A stretch of 64,000 nt of DNA from Lachnospiraceae bacterium. Its GTDB lineage: Bacteria; Bacillota; Clostridia; Lachnospirales; Lachnospiraceae. Where the stretch lies: assembly GCA_014804755.1 (NCBI GenBank), contig JAAUZE010000003.1:210309-274308 (forward strand), in the 5' to 3' direction. The notes under the pieces were generated by a model, which was not told the origin of the DNA, searched no databases, and saw only the letters and a program-made list of their open reading frames with translations. Positions within the stretch are counted from its first letter, which is position 1. Each line of letters begins with the position of its first letter. Made by a program: the position numbers and the translations under genes. Below are positions 62,519 to 64,000 of the stretch, piece after piece.

Positions 62519-63025
62519 ATGGCAGAACTAAGGAGATTATCAATCGCTGATGGAATGGATATCTATAGGATGTTGCAGGAAATTCCGAAAGAAGAGAATG
62601 GGTTGATCAACAAAGCGAATGGATTATCCTATGAGGAATATAAAGAATGGTTGAAGGGAAAATATGCAGAGTCCGAGCAGAAGGGGCTTGTGGACGGTTG
62701 GAAGGTACCCTCTACTACCTATTGGCTTTATGTAGACGGGAGGCCGATCGGCTTTGGAAGTGTCAGACACTTTCTTACAGATGCGCTCCGTGAAGCCGGT
62801 GGAAATATTGGGTACGGAATCGCACCCTCGTACCGAGGGAAAGGATATGGAAAGGAGCTTCTTCGTCTTTTATTAAAGGAAGCCGGCCGGTTTGGAATGG
62901 ATAAAGCACTTGTTACAGTTCATTTAGACAATGCCGCATCAAAGGCGGTTGCACTTGCGAATGGAGGACTGATCACCGGACAGACAGAGGAAAGATTTCT
63001 CATTTGGATCGATACGGTGTCTTAA
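62519..63025 (+). CDS. GNAT-family acetyltransferase
   Basis: 168 residues; the ATG at 62519 follows GAAGGAGC. Motifs: YWLYVDGRPIGFGSVRHFLT, GGNIGYGIAPSYRGKGYGKE (acetyl-CoA loop RGKGYG), then LLLKEAGRFGMDKALVTVHL and DNAASKAVALANGGL. This matches the family of predicted small-molecule or aminoglycoside-type GNATs with an N-terminal ligand region. It is followed 27 bp later by a nucleotidyltransferase gene. Confidence 0.92.
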   Translation: MAELRRLSIADGMDIYRMLQEIPKEENGLINKANGLSYEEYKEWLKGKYAESEQKGLVDGWKVPSTTYWLYVDGRPIGFGSVRHFLTDALREAGGNIGYGIAPSYRGKGYGKELLRLLLKEAGRFGMDKALVTVHLDNAASKAVALANGGLITGQTEERFLIWIDTVS

Positions 63026-63052
63026 GACTGTAAGATGAGGAAAGGGAACGAT

Positions 63053-63844
63053 ATGTTTTTTGAAGCATTATGGAATGAATTTGCATTGCTTCCTGAAGTA
63101 GAAGCCATCGCATTGGGCGGATCGAGAGCGGGGGCACACTATGATGAAAAATCAGATTATGATTTATATATTTATTGTAGCCGGACGCCCGAGGAGGCGG
63201 TGCGAAAACAGATTTTAAGCAAGTACTGTCAGTATATGGAGATCGGAAATTCTTTCTGGGAGCTTGAGGACGACTGTACTCTGAAAGACGGGGTGGATAT
63301 TGATATTTTATATAGAAATATCGAAGATTTTACGCAGGAAATCCGCTCTGTAGTTGAGAAGCATATTGCACATAACGGCTATACCACCTGTATGTGGCAC
63401 AATCTGTTGCACAGCAAGATTCTTTATGATAAAAACGGGAAACTGACAGCGCTGAAGCATCAATATCAGATTCCCTACCCGGACGAGCTTAAGGATCATA
63501 TTATTCAGCGGAATCTGCGGCTGTTAAGAGGGAATCTCCCCTCCTATGATATGCAGATCAAAAAAGCGGCTGCCCGTAAAGACTGGGTCAGTGTCAATCA
63601 TAGAACCGCAGCGTTTTTAGAATCGTATTTTGATATTATTTTTGCGCTGAATAAGCTGACGCATCCGGGAGAAAAGCGAATGATACAGTACGCGAAAGAG
63701 CAGGCAAAAATTCTTCCGGCCGACTTTGAGGAAAATCTTGACCGCTTATTTCAAAACTTATTTACGAATTCGGATACGGTTCTTAAAACCCTTGCGGCGG
63801 TCATTTCCGCATTGGAAGATGCGATAGAAAGAAAAGAGGACTAG
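63053..63844 (+). CDS. Nucleotidyltransferase-fold protein (DUF4037-like)
   Basis: The ATG at 63053 behind GAGGAAAGGGAA gives 263 residues (ATG 63035 is also in frame). The polymerase-beta-type core is clear: ALGGSRAGAHYDEKSDYDLY, with GGSR and the DYD metal aspartates, plus a third acid in DGVDIDILYRN. A helical C-terminal domain includes RTAAFLESYFDIIFALNKLT. It resembles aminoglycoside nucleotidyltransferases and related small-molecule enzymes. The substrate is unknown and no resistance phenotype is claimed. Confidence 0.88.
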   Translation: MFFEALWNEFALLPEVEAIALGGSRAGAHYDEKSDYDLYIYCSRTPEEAVRKQILSKYCQYMEIGNSFWELEDDCTLKDGVDIDILYRNIEDFTQEIRSVVEKHIAHNGYTTCMWHNLLHSKILYDKNGKLTALKHQYQIPYPDELKDHIIQRNLRLLRGNLPSYDMQIKKAAARKDWVSVNHRTAAFLESYFDIIFALNKLTHPGEKRMIQYAKEQAKILPADFEENLDRLFQNLFTNSDTVLKTLAAVISALEDAIERKED

Positions 63845-63848
63845 GACG

Positions 63849-63896
63849 ATGATACTTGAAACAGAAAGATTGATGCTGCGTCCTGTATCAAACTGA
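63849..63896 (+). pseudogene. N-terminal remnant of a GNAT gene
   Basis: ATGATACTTGAAACAGAAAG begins a 15-codon frame reading MILETERLMLRPVSN and then a stop. MILETERLxLRP is the standard start of RimJ/RimL-like GNAT proteins, and nothing of the rest of the fold follows, so this is a truncated copy. Confidence 0.7.
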
Positions 63897-63940
63897 CTAT
63901 CAGCTGCAGAGGTATGATTTTAAGATAAAGGGGAACGGAA

Positions 63941-64000
63941 ATGAAGGAAAGAACACAGGGGCAGATCAAAAGAGTGATTGTAATCGTTATAGTCCTTTTA
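63941..64000 (+). CDS. Start of a membrane or exported protein, cut by window edge
   Basis: ATG 63941 behind AAAGGGGAACGG opens a frame of 20 codons to the window end, MKERTQGQIKRVIVIVIVLL: a basic start and the beginning of a hydrophobic helix. Nothing more can be said about the product. Confidence 0.6.
   Translation, partial: MKERTQGQIKRVIVIVIVLL

Noticed and set aside
63053-63844. Naming the nucleotidyltransferase an aminoglycoside resistance gene
   Set aside because: The core motif fits the wider fold, but nothing in the sequence fixes the substrate.
45100-64000. Integron cassette array
   Set aside because: The gene content invites it, but there is no integrase in the window and the trailers do not fold into attC-like sites; only the recurring motif is reported.

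Overview
The window looks like chromosome from a Lachnospiraceae-type gut Firmicute (Clostridia). The basis is the gene content: rhamnose genes next to ribose-type ABC transporters, paired GH94 phosphorylases, a YesMN-type two-component system, AddB, ComFB, strong AAGGAGG-type ribosome binding sites and TATAAT promoters. No rRNA, tRNA, CRISPR array or complete insertion sequence was seen. The family placement is inference; no marker gene settles the species.

Region 1 (1-18.3 kb) is a rhamnoside locus. A divergent AraC-type regulator, cut by the window edge, faces one long co-directional run. The run encodes an RbsA-type ATPase, two permeases and a lipoprotein binding protein, then beta-phosphoglucomutase, a GH3 glycosidase and a GH78 alpha-L-rhamnosidase. 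Next come a LacI-like sugar sensor fused to a GGDEF diguanylate cyclase and a methyl-accepting chemotaxis protein, and finally RhaB, RhaA and RhaD. The run ends at a terminator near 18.3 kb. Import, debranching, signalling (c-di-GMP and taxis) and catabolism therefore appear to share one transcription unit.

Region 2 (18.3-34.3 kb) is a beta-glucan-type locus. It has a CUT1 ABC importer without its own ATPase, a second lipoprotein binding protein joined to a YesM/YesN-type kinase and regulator, two GH94 phosphorylase-family proteins (one resembling 1,2-beta-oligoglucan phosphorylases) and a GH30 glycosidase. A plausible flow is extracellular sensing and import of oligosaccharides, then cytoplasmic phosphorolysis to alpha-glucose-1-phosphate.

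Region 3 (34.4-45.1 kb) is mixed core genome: ComFB (a family recently linked to c-di-GMP binding), an AraC/GyrI-like regulator, a metallo-beta-lactamase-fold protein, an unusual open reading frame joining an eight-helix LPG-synthase-type membrane domain to a GH13 alpha-glucosidase, a 207-bp palindromic element, AddB without AddA beside it, a small membrane protein and an MFS transporter.

Region 4 (45.1-64 kb) is AT-richer accessory DNA. It is a string of small single-domain genes, nearly all on the plus strand: HAD, phospholipase C-like, two NUDIX, VOC, five GNATs, TIGR04076, an HExxH protein, S66 peptidase, DUF4143 ATPase, a small ABC exporter, a NimA-like flavoprotein, an Asp/Glu racemase relative, a nucleotidyltransferase and one reverse-strand Fic protein. 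It carries gene wreckage (a HAD pseudogene and two GNAT remnants), short tandem repeats, a 33-bp direct repeat bracketing a 2.7-kb lipoprotein insertion, a structured stretch that looks like the 5' part of a group II intron, and a recurring trailer motif after genes. The most interesting points are the c-di-GMP/chemotaxis module inside the rhamnoside operon, the membrane-GH13 fusion, the 207-bp palindrome, and the repeat-bounded insertion with recurring trailers in region 4.
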